Positions 1-9,300 of a stretch of DNA of 64,000 nt are shown here, in pieces; within the stretch, counting starts at the first letter, position 1, and each line of letters begins with the position of its first letter. The notes below the pieces were generated by a model. The model was not told the origin of the DNA. It searched no databases and saw nothing but the letters and a program-made list of their open reading frames with translations. A program made the translations under genes and the position numbers. Source of the DNA: Methanoculleus methanifontis (GTDB lineage: Archaea > Halobacteriota > Methanomicrobia > Methanomicrobiales > Methanoculleaceae); contig NZ_VCYI01000010.1 in NCBI RefSeq assembly GCF_030464365.1, forward strand, positions 55,905 to 119,904, written 5' to 3'.

Positions 1-819
1 GCCCATGATCACTTTGCCCTCGTTCGCCACCTCGAGGGGGTCGAGGCCGAGCATGCCGGCGGCGCTCCGGACACTCGCCCGGAAGGGGAGGGCTTCCTCC
101 TCGATGACGACGGCGACACCGCTCTTGCCTGCCATCTCGTTGATGGCGTTTGCAAACCCGCCACGCGTCGGGTCTTTCATGGCGTGGATATCCCCGGCCG
201 CGAGCGCCTTCTCGACGAGCGGCCAGAGGGGGGCGACGTCGGATTTGATCTGGCCGCCGAAGTCGAACCCTTCGCGGTGGGCCATGATGGCGATGCCGTG
301 GTCGCCGATGGTGCCGCTGACGAGGATTTTATCGCCGACCTCCAGGCCGTTGTCCTGTACCACCCGCTCGGCGACGCCGATCCCGGCGGTGTTGATGACG
401 AGGGCATCAAGCGCGCTCCGCTCGAGCACCTTGGTGTCGCCCGTGACGAGGTTTGCCCCGCACTCCCCGAGTGCTGCGTCCATCGACGCGACGATCCGCT
501 CGAGGTCGGCGACCTCGAAGCCTTCGGGGATGACCATGCCGCACGAGAGCGCGATCGGCCGCCCGCCCATCATCGCGAGGTCGTTGATGGTTCCACAGAC
601 GGCGATGCGCCCGATATCCCCGCCGGGGAAGAAGATCGGCGAGACTACATGGTTGTCGGTCGTGAAAACGATGTTCTGCCCGTTCAGTGGGATGACTGCG
701 CCGTCGTCCAGCGATTCGAGCCCGATCCCGCCGGCGTTGTTGTGCTTGAGGTTGGTGATGACGCGCAGGAGTTCGCCCATCACCTCGCCGCCGGCGCCGT
801 GCATGAGGTTGACTTTCAT
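1..819 (-). CDS. hypE: HypE, hydrogenase maturation carbamoyl dehydratase (3' end outside window)
   Basis: HypE converts the thiocarbamoyl group on its C-terminal cysteine to thiocyanate, the source of the CN ligands of the Ni-Fe hydrogenase active site. The 273 visible codons begin MKVNLMHGAGGEVMGELL, the typical HypE opening, and continue with AIR-synthase-fold segments such as DDGAVIPLNG, GTINDLAMMGG and KDPTRGG. The C-terminal part, including the reactive terminal Cys, lies beyond the left edge. Its ATG overlaps the TGA of hypA by four bases (ATGA), so the two are translationally coupled. The order hypC-hypA-hypE is read leftwards as one operon. Identification is secure; only completeness is unknown. 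Confidence 0.95.
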   Translation of the reverse strand, partial: MKVNLMHGAGGEVMGELLRVITNLKHNNAGGIGLESLDDGAVIPLNGQNIVFTTDNHVVSPIFFPGGDIGRIAVCGTINDLAMMGGRPIALSCGMVIPEGFEVADLERIVASMDAALGECGANLVTGDTKVLERSALDALVINTAGIGVAERVVQDNGLEVGDKILVSGTIGDHGIAIMAHREGFDFGGQIKSDVAPLWPLVEKALAAGDIHAMKDPTRGGFANAINEMAGKSGVAVVIEEEALPFRASVRSAAGMLGLDPLEVANEGKVIMG

Positions 820-1157
820 TCTTCGTCCACTTCTATCTCGATGTTAGTGACTACGATCTCCATTCCTGCAACTATTTCCGGGAGTTTCCCGCACTGGGGG
901 CAGACGAAACGCTCGTTCCCCTCGTAACCGCAGGAGCAGCGGGTGCGCGCCTCGACGTCCCGGCACGAGAGTTCTGTTCCCGAAAAGAGCGGGTCGTCCT
1001 CGATGATGACGTTGAAGAGGAACTCCACCTGTTCGGGATTCACCATCGCCATCTTGCCGACGTCCACACTGATGCACTTCACCTCTTTTGCGTCGTTCTC
1101 GATCGCAGCCCGGCGGGCGGTCGTGTAGATATCGTAGGCGATGCTGTACTCGTGCAT
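816..1157 (-). CDS. hypA: HypA, hydrogenase nickel insertion protein
   Basis: HypA delivers nickel to the large subunit of Ni-Fe hydrogenases in the cytoplasm. The 113-residue protein starts MHEYSIA, with the N-terminal Met-His-Glu whose His2 is the nickel ligand in the family. Near the C-terminus is the zinc site, with cysteines in RCSCGYEGN and CPQCGKLP. Length matches the family. It sits between hypC and hypE: its ATG shares one base with the hypC stop (TAATG) and its stop overlaps the hypE start. Methanogens need this set for F420-reducing and other Ni-Fe hydrogenases. Confidence 0.96.
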   Translation of the reverse strand: MHEYSIAYDIYTTARRAAIENDAKEVKCISVDVGKMAMVNPEQVEFLFNVIIEDDPLFSGTELSCRDVEARTRCSCGYEGNERFVCPQCGKLPEIVAGMEIVVTNIEIEVDEE

Positions 1158-1381
1158 TACTCCTCCATCGCGGCGTAAACCTGCCTGAAGACCTCGCGGG
1201 TCTCAAGCCCCTCCTCTCTGCTGAGGCGCTGGATGGCGAACCCGACGTGGACGAGCACGAACTCCCCGACTTTCACGTCGACGAGGTCAAGCCTGACCTC
1301 CTGTTGCAGGTCGCCGAAGTCGACAACGCCGATGTTGCCCTCTTTAATCTCGAGCACCTCAGCGGGCATTGCAATACACAT
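1157..1381 (-). CDS. hypC: HypC, hydrogenase maturation chaperone
   Basis: HypC carries the Fe(CN)2CO unit together with HypD and docks it on the hydrogenase large subunit. The start chosen gives a 74-residue protein opening MCIAMPAEVLEI; the N-terminal Met-Cys is essential in the family because Cys2 binds iron after Met removal. An open frame extends 29 codons upstream, but that part does not look like HypC. A purine-rich ribosome site (GGAGAGG/AGAGG) precedes this ATG. The middle carries VVDFGDLQQEVRLDLV and the end VGEFVLVHVGFAI, both typical of HypC. First gene of the hypCAE operon; no hypD, hypB or hypF lies nearby. Confidence 0.95.
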   Translation of the reverse strand: MCIAMPAEVLEIKEGNIGVVDFGDLQQEVRLDLVDVKVGEFVLVHVGFAIQRLSREEGLETREVFRQVYAAMEE

Positions 1382-1500
1382 GACCTCTTTTCCTCTCCTG
1401 TTATTTTGTCCTGTTATCAAAAAAGGTTGACCATGCTGCACGGAAGAGCCCGGGAGTAGCCGTTTCAACCGGCGCGATTCTCGCTTCCTCCGTAATCAGG

Positions 1501-1511
1501 TACTTATAGAT
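1501..1511 (-). promoter_or_regulatory. TATA box for the hypCAE operon
   Basis: Read leftwards the sequence is CTATAAGTA, about 120 nt before the hypC ATG. This predicts a transcript start near 1478 and an untranslated leader of roughly 95 nt, unlike the leaderless single genes of this window. Inferred from sequence only. Confidence 0.4.
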
Positions 1512-1777
1512 CGGTTCGGTGGGGTAAAAAAGATATGTTTGTCTCCGGTTCCGGCCCCCGGAGGGGAGGGGGCCTGGCCGACCGTGGTGCGCCTCCGCCG
1601 GTGCCGCCGGTGCCGCCGCCCCACGGGTGTTGCGGTGTTTGTGCGCGGGAACGTAATGTTATGGGAGTACTGTATCTGCTTATTCCCGCCTGTCCCCGTG
1701 CAGTGGACCGTGGTGGCCTGCGCACCGCGGGTGCTAGATCCTGAATCGAAATTTTTCGGTTTTCCTCAAGTTCCGGC

Positions 1778-2397
1778 CCTTCGGCCAGCCGCCAGTCCAA
1801 GACCTTCGGCCTTCTTCTGCTCCTGCCCCCGCACCTCGCACCTCCGGTGCTCGAACTCCGGCCTTCCGGCCCGCCGCATTCCCATGGAACGTCGTTCCTA
1901 CCGGTGCTCCAGCTCCGTTCGCACCGATCGGTGCTCATGCTCCGGCCCCGAAAACGCTTCGCGTTTTCTCATGCTCCTGCCGTTCCGGCAGTCGCACCCT
2001 TCAGCCCGTCGCATTCCGGAGGGACGTCGCACCCTTCGGCCAGTCGCATATCGCCACGCACTGCCCGCCCCCTTGGGACGGAACGACTTCCCCTTTGGGG
2101 AAGGAGTTTGAGCACCGTCAGGTGCGAGTGAGGAGCGCGAAGCGCGGGTGGTGGGGGTCACAGGTAGAGCCTTAGGGGGTAGAGACAGGGGAGGGGGGAT
2201 GCTTCCCCCTCGAAACTCTTCGAGTTTCTCAAGCTCGCTTCGCTCGCACTTCCCACCTGACGGTGGTCGAGCTCCGGTTCTACGAACCATCGCACTCCCC
2301 GTCAGCCCCTCGCACCTAACGGTGCTCGTGCTCCTGCCCTTCAGCCAGTCGCACTCCCCCAAATGGCGATATCCCCACGGTCCACTTTGCGGGGACC
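1778..2397 (+). repeat. Intergenic mini-hairpin repeat, copy R1
   Basis: This fills most of the 1.16 kb gap between hypC and the methyltransferase gene. From 1778 to about 2046 it is a run of short palindromes with linkers such as TCATGCTCC and GTCGCACCC. Examples are CTGCCG-TTC-CGGCAG, GAAAACGC-TTC-GCGTTTTC and GCACC-TCC-GGTGC. From 2047 comes the shared core (ATCGCCACGCACTGCCCGCC, then GCGAAGCGCGGG, then GACAGGGGAGGGGG), another hairpin run (2200-2370), and the right end GGCGATATCCCCACGGTCC. No gene is visible; short open frames here are by-products of GC-richness. The rest of the gap (1530-1778) is GC-rich with no recognised feature apart from the hyp promoter. Confidence 0.75.
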
Positions 2398-2502
2398 GCT
2401 TGGAAAAGTCGTATCTAATTTCGCTATGACCTATACTGAAGATTCGCAGACACGATTGGTGCAAATGCCGGGTAGAATTCAGCCACCCCGGGCGCACAGA
2501 CC

Positions 2503-2592
2503 CGCTTACCCCTCGCACCTAACGGTGTTCGAACTCTGCTCCTCAAAGACCTTCAGTTTTCTCAAACTCCGGCCCTTCAGCCCGTCGCATCC
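2503..2592 (+). repeat. Short mini-hairpin run overlapping a gene 3' end
   Basis: The modules CTCGCACCTAACGGTG, AAAGACCTTCAGTTTTC and GGCCCTTCAGCCCGTCGCAT match those of R1, from which they are separated by about 100 nt of more AT-rich sequence. The run enters the 3' end of the methyltransferase gene and encodes its last 14-15 codons. Confidence 0.65.
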
Positions 2593-3202
2593 GAAACACC
2601 CCCTCCACCTCGGCCCGGGGGAGGTCCTCCCCCCTGACCCGCATCCGCCAGCGGTGCGTCCGGACCGAGACCGCCGCGAGCGGCGCGAAGAGTTCCGCCG
2701 TCTCGGTCTCGGTGAAGTAGTGGGTGATGATCCCGTCGCCCCGCCGGAACGTCCACGGCTCCGTCTCCGTTCCCTTCCCGGCGCGCATATCTTCGACGGA
2801 GAAACTCCGGAAGAAGAGCGTTCCGCCGGGCCTGAGCACCCGGACGGCTTCGGCGGCTACGGCCTTCCTGCCCAACTCCGGGAGGTGGCCGGTGACGTGG
2901 ACCAGGAAGACCGCGTCGAACGCTTCATCTCGAAACGGCAGGTGCCGGGCGTCGGCGACGGCAAGCCCGATCTCCGCCGTCGCCGGGCGGCGCCGGGCGA
3001 GGGCGACGGCCTCGGGAGAGATGTCGACCGCGGTCACATGCGGTGAACGCCTGGCGAGGGCTTGGAGGGTCTTGCCGTTTCCGCAGCCGACCTCAAGAAC
3101 GGCTGCGCTTTCGGGGAGGTCCGGGAGCGGCGCCGGGGCTCCGCCCCAGAGGTTTCCTCGCCTCCGGTAGTCCTCGTCCCAGGCGCATGGATGGGCAGTC
3201 AC
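2543..3202 (-). CDS. Class I SAM-dependent methyltransferase
   Basis: A 219-residue soluble methyltransferase of unknown substrate. Motif I, the SAM-binding glycine loop, is VLEVGCGNGKT at about residues 35-45. The acidic end of strand 2 is VTAVDISPEAV, motif II is VADARHLPFRDEAFDAVF, and VRVLRPGGTLFFRSF is the usual post-motif. The pattern is that of Methyltransf_11/25 proteins, common in methanogens as small-molecule methylases. Its last 14-15 residues (MRRAEGPEFEKTEGL) are encoded by mini-hairpin repeat modules, so the natural C-terminus was probably replaced when the repeat arrived. It is a single gene with no operon partner, and its substrate cannot be told from sequence. Confidence 0.85.
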   Translation of the reverse strand: MTAHPCAWDEDYRRRGNLWGGAPAPLPDLPESAAVLEVGCGNGKTLQALARRSPHVTAVDISPEAVALARRRPATAEIGLAVADARHLPFRDEAFDAVFLVHVTGHLPELGRKAVAAEAVRVLRPGGTLFFRSFSVEDMRAGKGTETEPWTFRRGDGIITHYFTETETAELFAPLAAVSVRTHRWRMRVRGEDLPRAEVEGVFRMRRAEGPEFEKTEGL

Positions 3203-3377
3203 TGATCAGTGGGTCGGCGCCGCTCCCGGATAATCATTCGCGCCGGCTGAGATCCTCCCGGCGCACGAACCGGAGCGATGCCGGGTGACGTGAAGGCGAT
3301 CCAGATCGCGAACCCGAACCTGGATGGGTGGTGATAAAAATATGGTTGCCTCTTCCTTTTGTCGGAGGCCGGTATCC

Positions 3378-3815
3378 TTATTTTGATTTGCTCTCAACCG
3401 GATGCTCAATTTTCACATCAGAAAGTTCGACATGAGCAATACGCGCAGGATAAAACCCTTCGATAAAGTCTCTCGCGTCCTGGTCGGTATCTTCATCTAG
3501 TAGATATCCCCATGTTCCGTCTTCGTACTTAAAAATAACAGCCGTTTCATACTCATCCGTTTCTGGGTCATATGAGATAACTAGCCAGTTTGGATCACTG
3601 TATGTCGGATCGCTGTCGATAATATCACCTGGTTGATACTTTGGCGTGCTTGATGATGCTGATGCATTCGAAGACGATTGTTGCGGGGCTGCAGTGGTAT
3701 GCGACGCCGTCGGCTGGGCTGTTGCAGAGGTATCGACAATATCTCCGCTTTGAGTACATCCACTGATCAACAGAAACCCTACTAGCAACGCTAGCATTAC
3801 GACAATCTTTCTCAT
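3378..3815 (-). CDS. Small secreted lipoprotein, unknown function
   Basis: A 145-residue protein with a classic lipoprotein signal: a basic start (MRKIVV), a hydrophobic stretch (MLALLVGFLLI) and a lipobox SGC, so Cys20 would be lipidated and anchored outside the membrane. A Ser/Thr/Ala/Gln-rich linker (about residues 28-60) follows, typical of archaeal surface proteins. The small C-terminal domain is rich in Asp, Glu and Tyr (SYDPETDEYETAVIF). Read leftwards, a TATA box (TTTAAATAAAG, 3836-3846) lies 22-30 nt before the ATG, so the mRNA is probably leaderless. Codon use is more AT-rich than in neighbouring genes, a hint of recent acquisition or low expression. I recognise no domain family. 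Confidence 0.75.
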   Translation of the reverse strand: MRKIVVMLALLVGFLLISGCTQSGDIVDTSATAQPTASHTTAAPQQSSSNASASSSTPKYQPGDIIDSDPTYSDPNWLVISYDPETDEYETAVIFKYEDGTWGYLLDEDTDQDARDFIEGFYPARIAHVELSDVKIEHPVESKSK

Positions 3816-3902
3816 AAATGAGAGTCGCTGCGACTTTATTTAAAGTGTGTTGGATAGAAAATGTTCTTTTTTGTTCGCTCTCGAAAGCGGTTTTTCCGGC
3901 TT

Positions 3903-4430
3903 TGTTGAAACCCCATCTGTTTGTCCAGATGGTCGCAATTCAGAAGCATCCCTGGGCACGGTTATCCCTTATCATGCCTTCGTTGCTCCTGCTCAGGATG
4001 CTTCATACATCGCATATCGCTATGGGGGAGGAGGCCGGGTGGAGTGGGGGTTACAGATGTCCGCGTACAAGGTAGAGACAGGGGAGGGGGGATGCTCCCC
4101 CCTCGAAACTCTTCGAGTTTCTCAAGCTCGCTTCGCTCGCACTTCCCACCTGACGGTGGTCAAGCTCTGGTTCTACGAACCGTCGCACTCCCCGTCAGCC
4201 CCACAGCGAAGACCTTCGGTCTTCTCGTTTTCGCTTTCGCTCACACAGCGAAACCCTTCGGGTTTCTCGAACTCCTGTCTCGCACCTTCGGTGCTCACGT
4301 TCCAGTTCTAGCGAACTGTCGCGTCCTGCGGACAGTCGTTCCCCCAATGGCGATATGCGACTGGCAGAAGGGCAGGAGCACGAGCACCAAAGGTGCGCAG
4401 GCCACCAGGTCCACGGTATGGTGACATGCC
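3903..4430 (+). repeat. Intergenic mini-hairpin repeat, copy R2
   Basis: This occupies most of the 778-base gap between the lipoprotein gene and msrB. The first 60 bases match the left flank of copy R9 (50757 onward): TTTGTTGAA, CTGTTTGT, CCTGGG. Then come GGGGGTTACAGATGTCCGCG, GACAGGGGAGGGGGGATG and a hairpin run with GAAACTC-TTC-GAGTTTC, GGTTC-TAC-GAACC, AAGACC-TTC-GGTCTT, GAAACCC-TTC-GGGTTTC, GCACC-TTC-GGTGC and GTCC-TGC-GGAC. The right end is CCCAATGGCGATATGCGACT, diverging from other copies. I see nothing coding between 4440 and 4593. Confidence 0.75.
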
Positions 4431-4593
4431 CGAAAATAAGGCCGTTCCGGGGACAAACAGAGGTTGCATCAACCTCATCAGGGTAGAGATGAGGAGCAGA
4501 GAATGGATTTCGACAGAGCCGTTTTTCTCCACTATTGATCTTCACCTCGAGATTACCATTTCATGATTGTGCGCGCACCCGCACAATGGTCAA

Positions 4594-5076
4594 TTAATCA
4601 ATGCGTGTCTGCACTCCTCGCTTGAATTTAAGAGCGGCAGAGTTCATGCAGTAGCGCTGGTTGGTCGGCGGCGGCCCGTCGTCGAAGACGTGGCCCAGGT
4701 GGGCGTCACACCGCCGGCAGAGCACCTCCGTCCGGTTCATGAAGAACCGGGTATCAAGTTCCGTCCTGATGTTCCGGTCTGACACGGGCTTGTAGAAACT
4801 CGGCCAGCCCGTCCCCGACTCAAACTTCGTCTTCGAGGAGAAGAGATGGTTACCACAGCAGACGCAGACGTAGAGTCCGTCCTCCTTGCAGTCGTGGTAC
4901 CTCCCGGTGAAGGCCGGCTCCGTGCCCGCCTTCCGCGCAACGGAGAACTCTTCCGGGGTCAGCTGGCGTCGCCACTCCTCGTCGGGTTTGACAACCCTCT
5001 CAACCTCTTCCACCTCCCCGGTCACGGCGTTGCAGACCAACACCCTCCCGGCGGTCTCTTCAGTCTCCCTGAACAT
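4594..5076 (-). CDS. msrB: MsrB, peptide-methionine (R)-S-oxide reductase
   Basis: MsrB reduces the R epimer of methionine sulfoxide in oxidised proteins, an oxygen-defence role useful to an anaerobe. The 160-residue protein has the SelR fold: substrate pocket SGTGWPSFYKP, the two zinc pairs CVCCGNHLF and CRRCDAHLGHVF, and the catalytic cysteine in RYCMNSAALKF (most relatives read RYCINSASL). A strong ribosome site (GGAGGGTGA) lies just before the ATG. No msrA is in the window. The MsrB assignment is clear from the zinc and catalytic motifs. Confidence 0.95.
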   Translation of the reverse strand: MFRETEETAGRVLVCNAVTGEVEEVERVVKPDEEWRRQLTPEEFSVARKAGTEPAFTGRYHDCKEDGLYVCVCCGNHLFSSKTKFESGTGWPSFYKPVSDRNIRTELDTRFFMNRTEVLCRRCDAHLGHVFDDGPPPTNQRYCMNSAALKFKRGVQTRID

Positions 5077-5185
5077 CGGTCACCCTCCTGGTTTCTGCCG
5101 GCCCTTGTCCGGAGAGCAGATAAATCGTTCCCCGTTCCGGATGCGTTTTCGCATTCGTTATATATCCGCCGGTCGATGAACCATC

Positions 5186-5656
5186 ATGAAGAAAGACTCC
5201 CGTCCGGGAAGGAGCCTTGCAACCCTTATCCTCCTCGGCTGCCTCTTCAGCGCTGCCGTTACGGCGGGCTGCATGAACTCCGCTGACCCGGAGCCGGAGC
5301 CGGAGGACCCGACTCCGGAGGCGACACCGGAGGTTCAGACCACCTACTCGCCCGCCGGGCCGAAACCGTCGTTCTCGGCCAGCGTCACCACGCCCGAGAA
5401 GCGTATGCGCACCGACGGGTCCTGCTACTGGACCGTGACGGGGAGGGTGACCAACGACGGTGACGGGTCCGCGAGAAACGTCGTCGTCCGGTTCATGCTC
5501 ATCGACGACGAGAGCAATATGATCCGGGCGACCGAGACCGTTTTCGCTTCCCGGTTCCAGGCGGGCGAGACGAAGATATTCACCACCGACCCGCTCCCCG
5601 GCGACTGTGACCGGCAGTACCATGCCGGGATCGACGTCACGCACGACATCCCGTAA
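5186..5656 (+). CDS. Putative lipoprotein with an extracellular beta domain
   Basis: A 156-residue secreted protein. The signal region has a basic start (MKKDSRPGRS), a hydrophobic core (LATLILLGCLFSAAVTA) and a lipobox AGC at about residue 28. A Pro/Glu/Thr linker (EPEPEDPTPEATPE) follows. The C-terminal part (about residues 60-156) has the look of the FxLYD/CARDB-like beta-sandwich of archaeal cell-surface proteins: WTVTGRVTNDGDGSARNVVVR, then FQAGETKIFTT. TATA sequence TTATATAT at 5158-5165 lies 21-28 nt before the ATG, fitting a leaderless transcript. The flavoprotein gene starts 48 nt downstream. The ligand or role is unknown. Confidence 0.75.
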   Translation: MKKDSRPGRSLATLILLGCLFSAAVTAGCMNSADPEPEPEDPTPEATPEVQTTYSPAGPKPSFSASVTTPEKRMRTDGSCYWTVTGRVTNDGDGSARNVVVRFMLIDDESNMIRATETVFASRFQAGETKIFTTDPLPGDCDRQYHAGIDVTHDIP

Positions 5657-5704
5657 GGCCGTGGGCAAGCGTTATCCGGGATACGGGTTTACAGAGGAGA
5701 TGAG

Positions 5705-6373
5705 ATGAAGATACTTGGGATTAATGGGAGCCCCCGGGGCTCAAGGAGCCAGACGCTCCGGCTCGTTCAGGCCGTCCTCGACGGGGCGGAAAGCGCCGGG
5801 GCCGACGTAGAACTCGTGGACGTCACGAAGCTCCGGATCGAGTACTGCAACGGGTGCCTGGTCTGCTGCGAGCGGGGGGAGTGCGTCAAGAACGACGATT
5901 TTGCTGAACTCTACCAGAAGATGCTGGACTGTGACGGGATTGTCCTCGGGTCGCCCAACTACATCGACTCGGTCACCGCCCAGGTAAAGACCATGTTCGA
6001 CCGGATGGCGGACGCCATCCACTGCCAGATGTTTCTCGGGAAGTACGGGTGCGCTGTCTCCACGGCAGGCGGCTCCGGGGCGGACGAGGTCGTGGCGTAC
6101 CTGAACCGGGTTCTCCAGACCCTGGGCGCAAACACCGTGGGCGGCATCGGCGTGGTGCTCGCCGGCGACCCGGAGACGATCGTGCCTGCGGAGGGGAGGG
6201 CCTACGAGCTCGGGAAGAAGCTCGCAAGAGCCATCGAGAAGAAGGAGACCTATCCCGAGCAGGAGGAACTCCACGCCGCGATGTGTGACCGGATGCGGGC
6301 GCTGGTCACGGCAAACAAGGATCGCTGGCATCACGAGTATGACTACTGGAAGGAAACCGGGCGGATACCCTAG
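5705..6373 (+). CDS. Iron-sulfur flavoprotein (Isf-like NADPH-dependent FMN reductase family)
   Basis: A 222-residue flavodoxin-fold protein of the type first described in methanogens as iron-sulfur flavoprotein. It binds FMN and a 4Fe-4S cluster and probably reduces O2 or H2O2 with electrons from ferredoxin. Visible are the FMN phosphate loop INGSPRGSRSQTLRL at the N-terminus, the compact cysteine motif YCNGCLVCCERGEC (about residues 48-61) that holds the cluster, GSPNYIDSVTAQVKTMFDR around the flavin, and STAGGSGAD further on. A ribosome site (GAGGAGATG) precedes the ATG. The stop overlaps the stop of the convergent HEAT-repeat gene in the palindrome CCTAGG. Confidence 0.88.
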   Translation: MKILGINGSPRGSRSQTLRLVQAVLDGAESAGADVELVDVTKLRIEYCNGCLVCCERGECVKNDDFAELYQKMLDCDGIVLGSPNYIDSVTAQVKTMFDRMADAIHCQMFLGKYGCAVSTAGGSGADEVVAYLNRVLQTLGANTVGGIGVVLAGDPETIVPAEGRAYELGKKLARAIEKKETYPEQEELHAAMCDRMRALVTANKDRWHHEYDYWKETGRIP

Positions 6374-9300
6374 GTCTTCCCCGCTTCTTTCACGCGGATA
6401 TCCCCGATGATCCGCTGCAGCCCTTCCCGCGCCTCCGGCTGCGCTTCCTCCCTGTGCGCCAGGTCGAGAGCCGGGATAATCGCCCCGCCCATGTGTATCA
6501 GGGCCCATTCGGCCCGTTTTCTGACCACGAGCGCATCGTCCTTAAGCGCCCGGACAAGCGGGGCGACGGCGTCCTCTCCCCCGATCCGGTTGATGGCCCG
6601 GACAGCGTTCGCCCGCACCTCGATCAACGGATCGGAGAGAGTTTCCGCAAGAACCGGGATCGCTTCGGCACCGACCCGTTCCACCTCGGCCCACCTCCCC
6701 TGCGCCATGAGGTAGAGCGTACGTTCCGCACGGGTTTCCGGCTTCCAGCCGCCTGCTTCCAGCGCTTCGGCGACCCCCGCCCGGAACGTCTCGTCCCCCG
6801 AGCGGAGCGCGCCGACCAGGTGGCGGCGTATCGTATCGCCGGGATCTTTCAGGGCCTCGAGCGCGGCGTACCTGACTCGGTCGTCTACATCGTGGAGCGC
6901 CAGGACCAACGGTTCTAGGGCAGAGAGATCCCCGATGTAGCCGAGCGACCGCGCGGCGGCAATCTTGACTTCCTCGTCCCTGTCCTGCAACGCCAGTGTC
7001 AGCGGTTTTATCGCCTGTTTGATCCCCATGTACCCGAGCGCCTCCGCCACAGTCGCCCGGACCTCGGTGTCGGGTTCCTGGTGCAGGGAGCCTATCAGGG
7101 CTTCGACTGCCCGCTTGTTCCCGATCCGGCCCAGGTTTCGGGCAGCAACGAGCCTGACGAACCGGTCGTCGTCGTTCAGGGCATCCATGAGCGGCGTGAC
7201 CGCGGTCTCACGCATATCACCGAGGATACTGGCCGCAGCGGCCTGGATATCGGGGTCCTCACCCCTGAGCGCATGGATGAGGCCGTCCACGGCGGGGCGC
7301 CCCATCATGATAAGGCGTGTAGCGGCACCGAGTTGCGTGTTCCACTCCTTGTCCTTGAGTGCGCTGATCAGGGTGCCGATATCCTGTTTGCCTGACTGCT
7401 CGAATATTTCCGTATCTTCCAGCCGCACTTTCCTCTTTTTCTTCTTCCGGGTGCGCTCCTCTTCCTCGACCTGGCTGCCGAGCGTCCTCCGCCATACATC
7501 TATCACCTGCCGTTTTCTGAGGGCGGCCGCAGCTTTTGCCCTCACTTCCTCCTCATCGTCATCGAGAGCGTAGCGCAGGACGTCGCCTGCACGCTCGTCC
7601 GGTGTCTCCCAGAGGGCATCAATTGCTGCAAGACGCATCTCCTTACTGCCTGTTCTCAGCACATGAGAGAGCGGTTCGATTGCCATGGCACCGAAGTCGC
7701 CCAGGGCCCGGGCAACGCTCCAGCGGACATCCGGTGCTGCATCCCCGAGGTGCGTGATGAGGAGCGGGATAGACTCGGTTGCGCCGATGAGGCCAATCGC
7801 TTTCGCCGCCGTCACCCGCACGACTGGTAAGGGGTTGTTCAGCGCCTCTTCGAGTTCCCTGAGCACGCCACGGCCGAACTCCGCGACGGCATCCGCCGCA
7901 GCGACCCGGACCCCGTGGTACCGGTCGCGGAAGAGGTGAATGAGCGGCCCAACTGCGCGGCGGTCACCAATACGGCCGAGCGCCGAGGCGACGGCGATTC
8001 GCACATCTTCTCTTGCGTCACCGAGTGCCTGGACCAGCGCCTCGACGGCATCCGGGTCCCCGATCTCGCCGAGCGCTTCCGCGGCGGCGATGCGGACACC
8101 GTAGTGTGAGTCGCTTAACGCTTCGACGAGGTATCTGATCGCCTCCTTTCCCATGCCGTGGAGCGCGGCGACCGCCGCAGCCCGGACGCTGGCGTCGCTG
8201 CTCCTGAGCGCTTCAAGGTACTGTTCGAGCGGCGTCTTCTCGGGGAGCGGTTCCGGCGATTCCGGAAGTTTGACCGTATCCTCTGATATCTGCGGGATCT
8301 CCAGTTCTTGCGGTTCCCGATCTTCCTTCTCGGGCTGGTAGGTGAACGACTCCTTCTGTTCGGCCTCACCGGTCTCGACGATCTCCTGCTCGAACTCAAT
8401 CGGGATGAGCTGGTCCAGTGGGATTGCACCGCCGGGAGCAGCTGACATATCGGCCTTCCAGCGCGCCTTGGCCTGTGCCCACGCAGCCTCCGCCTGCCTG
8501 CTCTCCTGAATGAGGTCACTGAGGCTTACGGCCGGTTCAGGCTCTTTCGGCGTCTGCTCTATGGGCTGTTCGGGCTCCTTCGGTTTCTTGTCCTGTGCCG
8601 GCGGCGAAGTTTTTTTGACCCGCTTGCCCGGAGCGTAGCTCGGGCGCCCGAACTGCTTCTCGAACCTCTTCTGGATTGCAAGCCCCTCTTTGAGCTCCTG
8701 CTCGTATCTGGAGGAGTCTTCCTGTGCGGGCTGGGTTTGCAACACTTCTTCCTGGCACTTCCGGATGTACTTGAGGGCAGTCAGGGCCCGTTGTTTCCGT
8801 GCGGGGTCTTTCAACGAGGCTTCCGTCTTCAGTGCGCTGAGTGCAGGCTGCCCCAGTTGCCGCAATGCTTCGCTCGCGCCGGTGCGGACACCCGAGTACT
8901 CGACTCCCAGCGCCCTGATGAGCGGCAGGATGGCCGGTTTTCCCATCCTGACAAGTTCATTCCACTGCTCGCTTGCAATCAGGTACTCCGCTCTCTGCAG
9001 GTCGCTCTGCGGCACCCAACCCAGCTTACCGAGGGCCCATGCCGCTTCCATCCGCACCAGATGGTGGGGGTTGTTGAGGGCATTGATCAGCGGGGGTTTT
9101 GCCCGGTCGTCACCAACCTCCCCGAGTGCCTCGATGGCACGTATACGGACGTCCAGTTGGGGGTCTTTCACTGCTTTGATGAGCGGCGGGACAACCCGGG
9201 AGTCGCGGATCTTCCCGAGGGTTCGCGCCGACTCGCTCCGTATCCGGGGGTCCTCGCTCGCCAGGGCTCTCAGGAGAGTCGGGACGGCTGCTCCCTGGAG

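Noticed and set aside
1539..2518. Several open frames of 90-200 codons across repeat R1
   Set aside because: They are made of the repeat modules, with low-complexity Pro/Arg/Ser composition, and change frame between copies.
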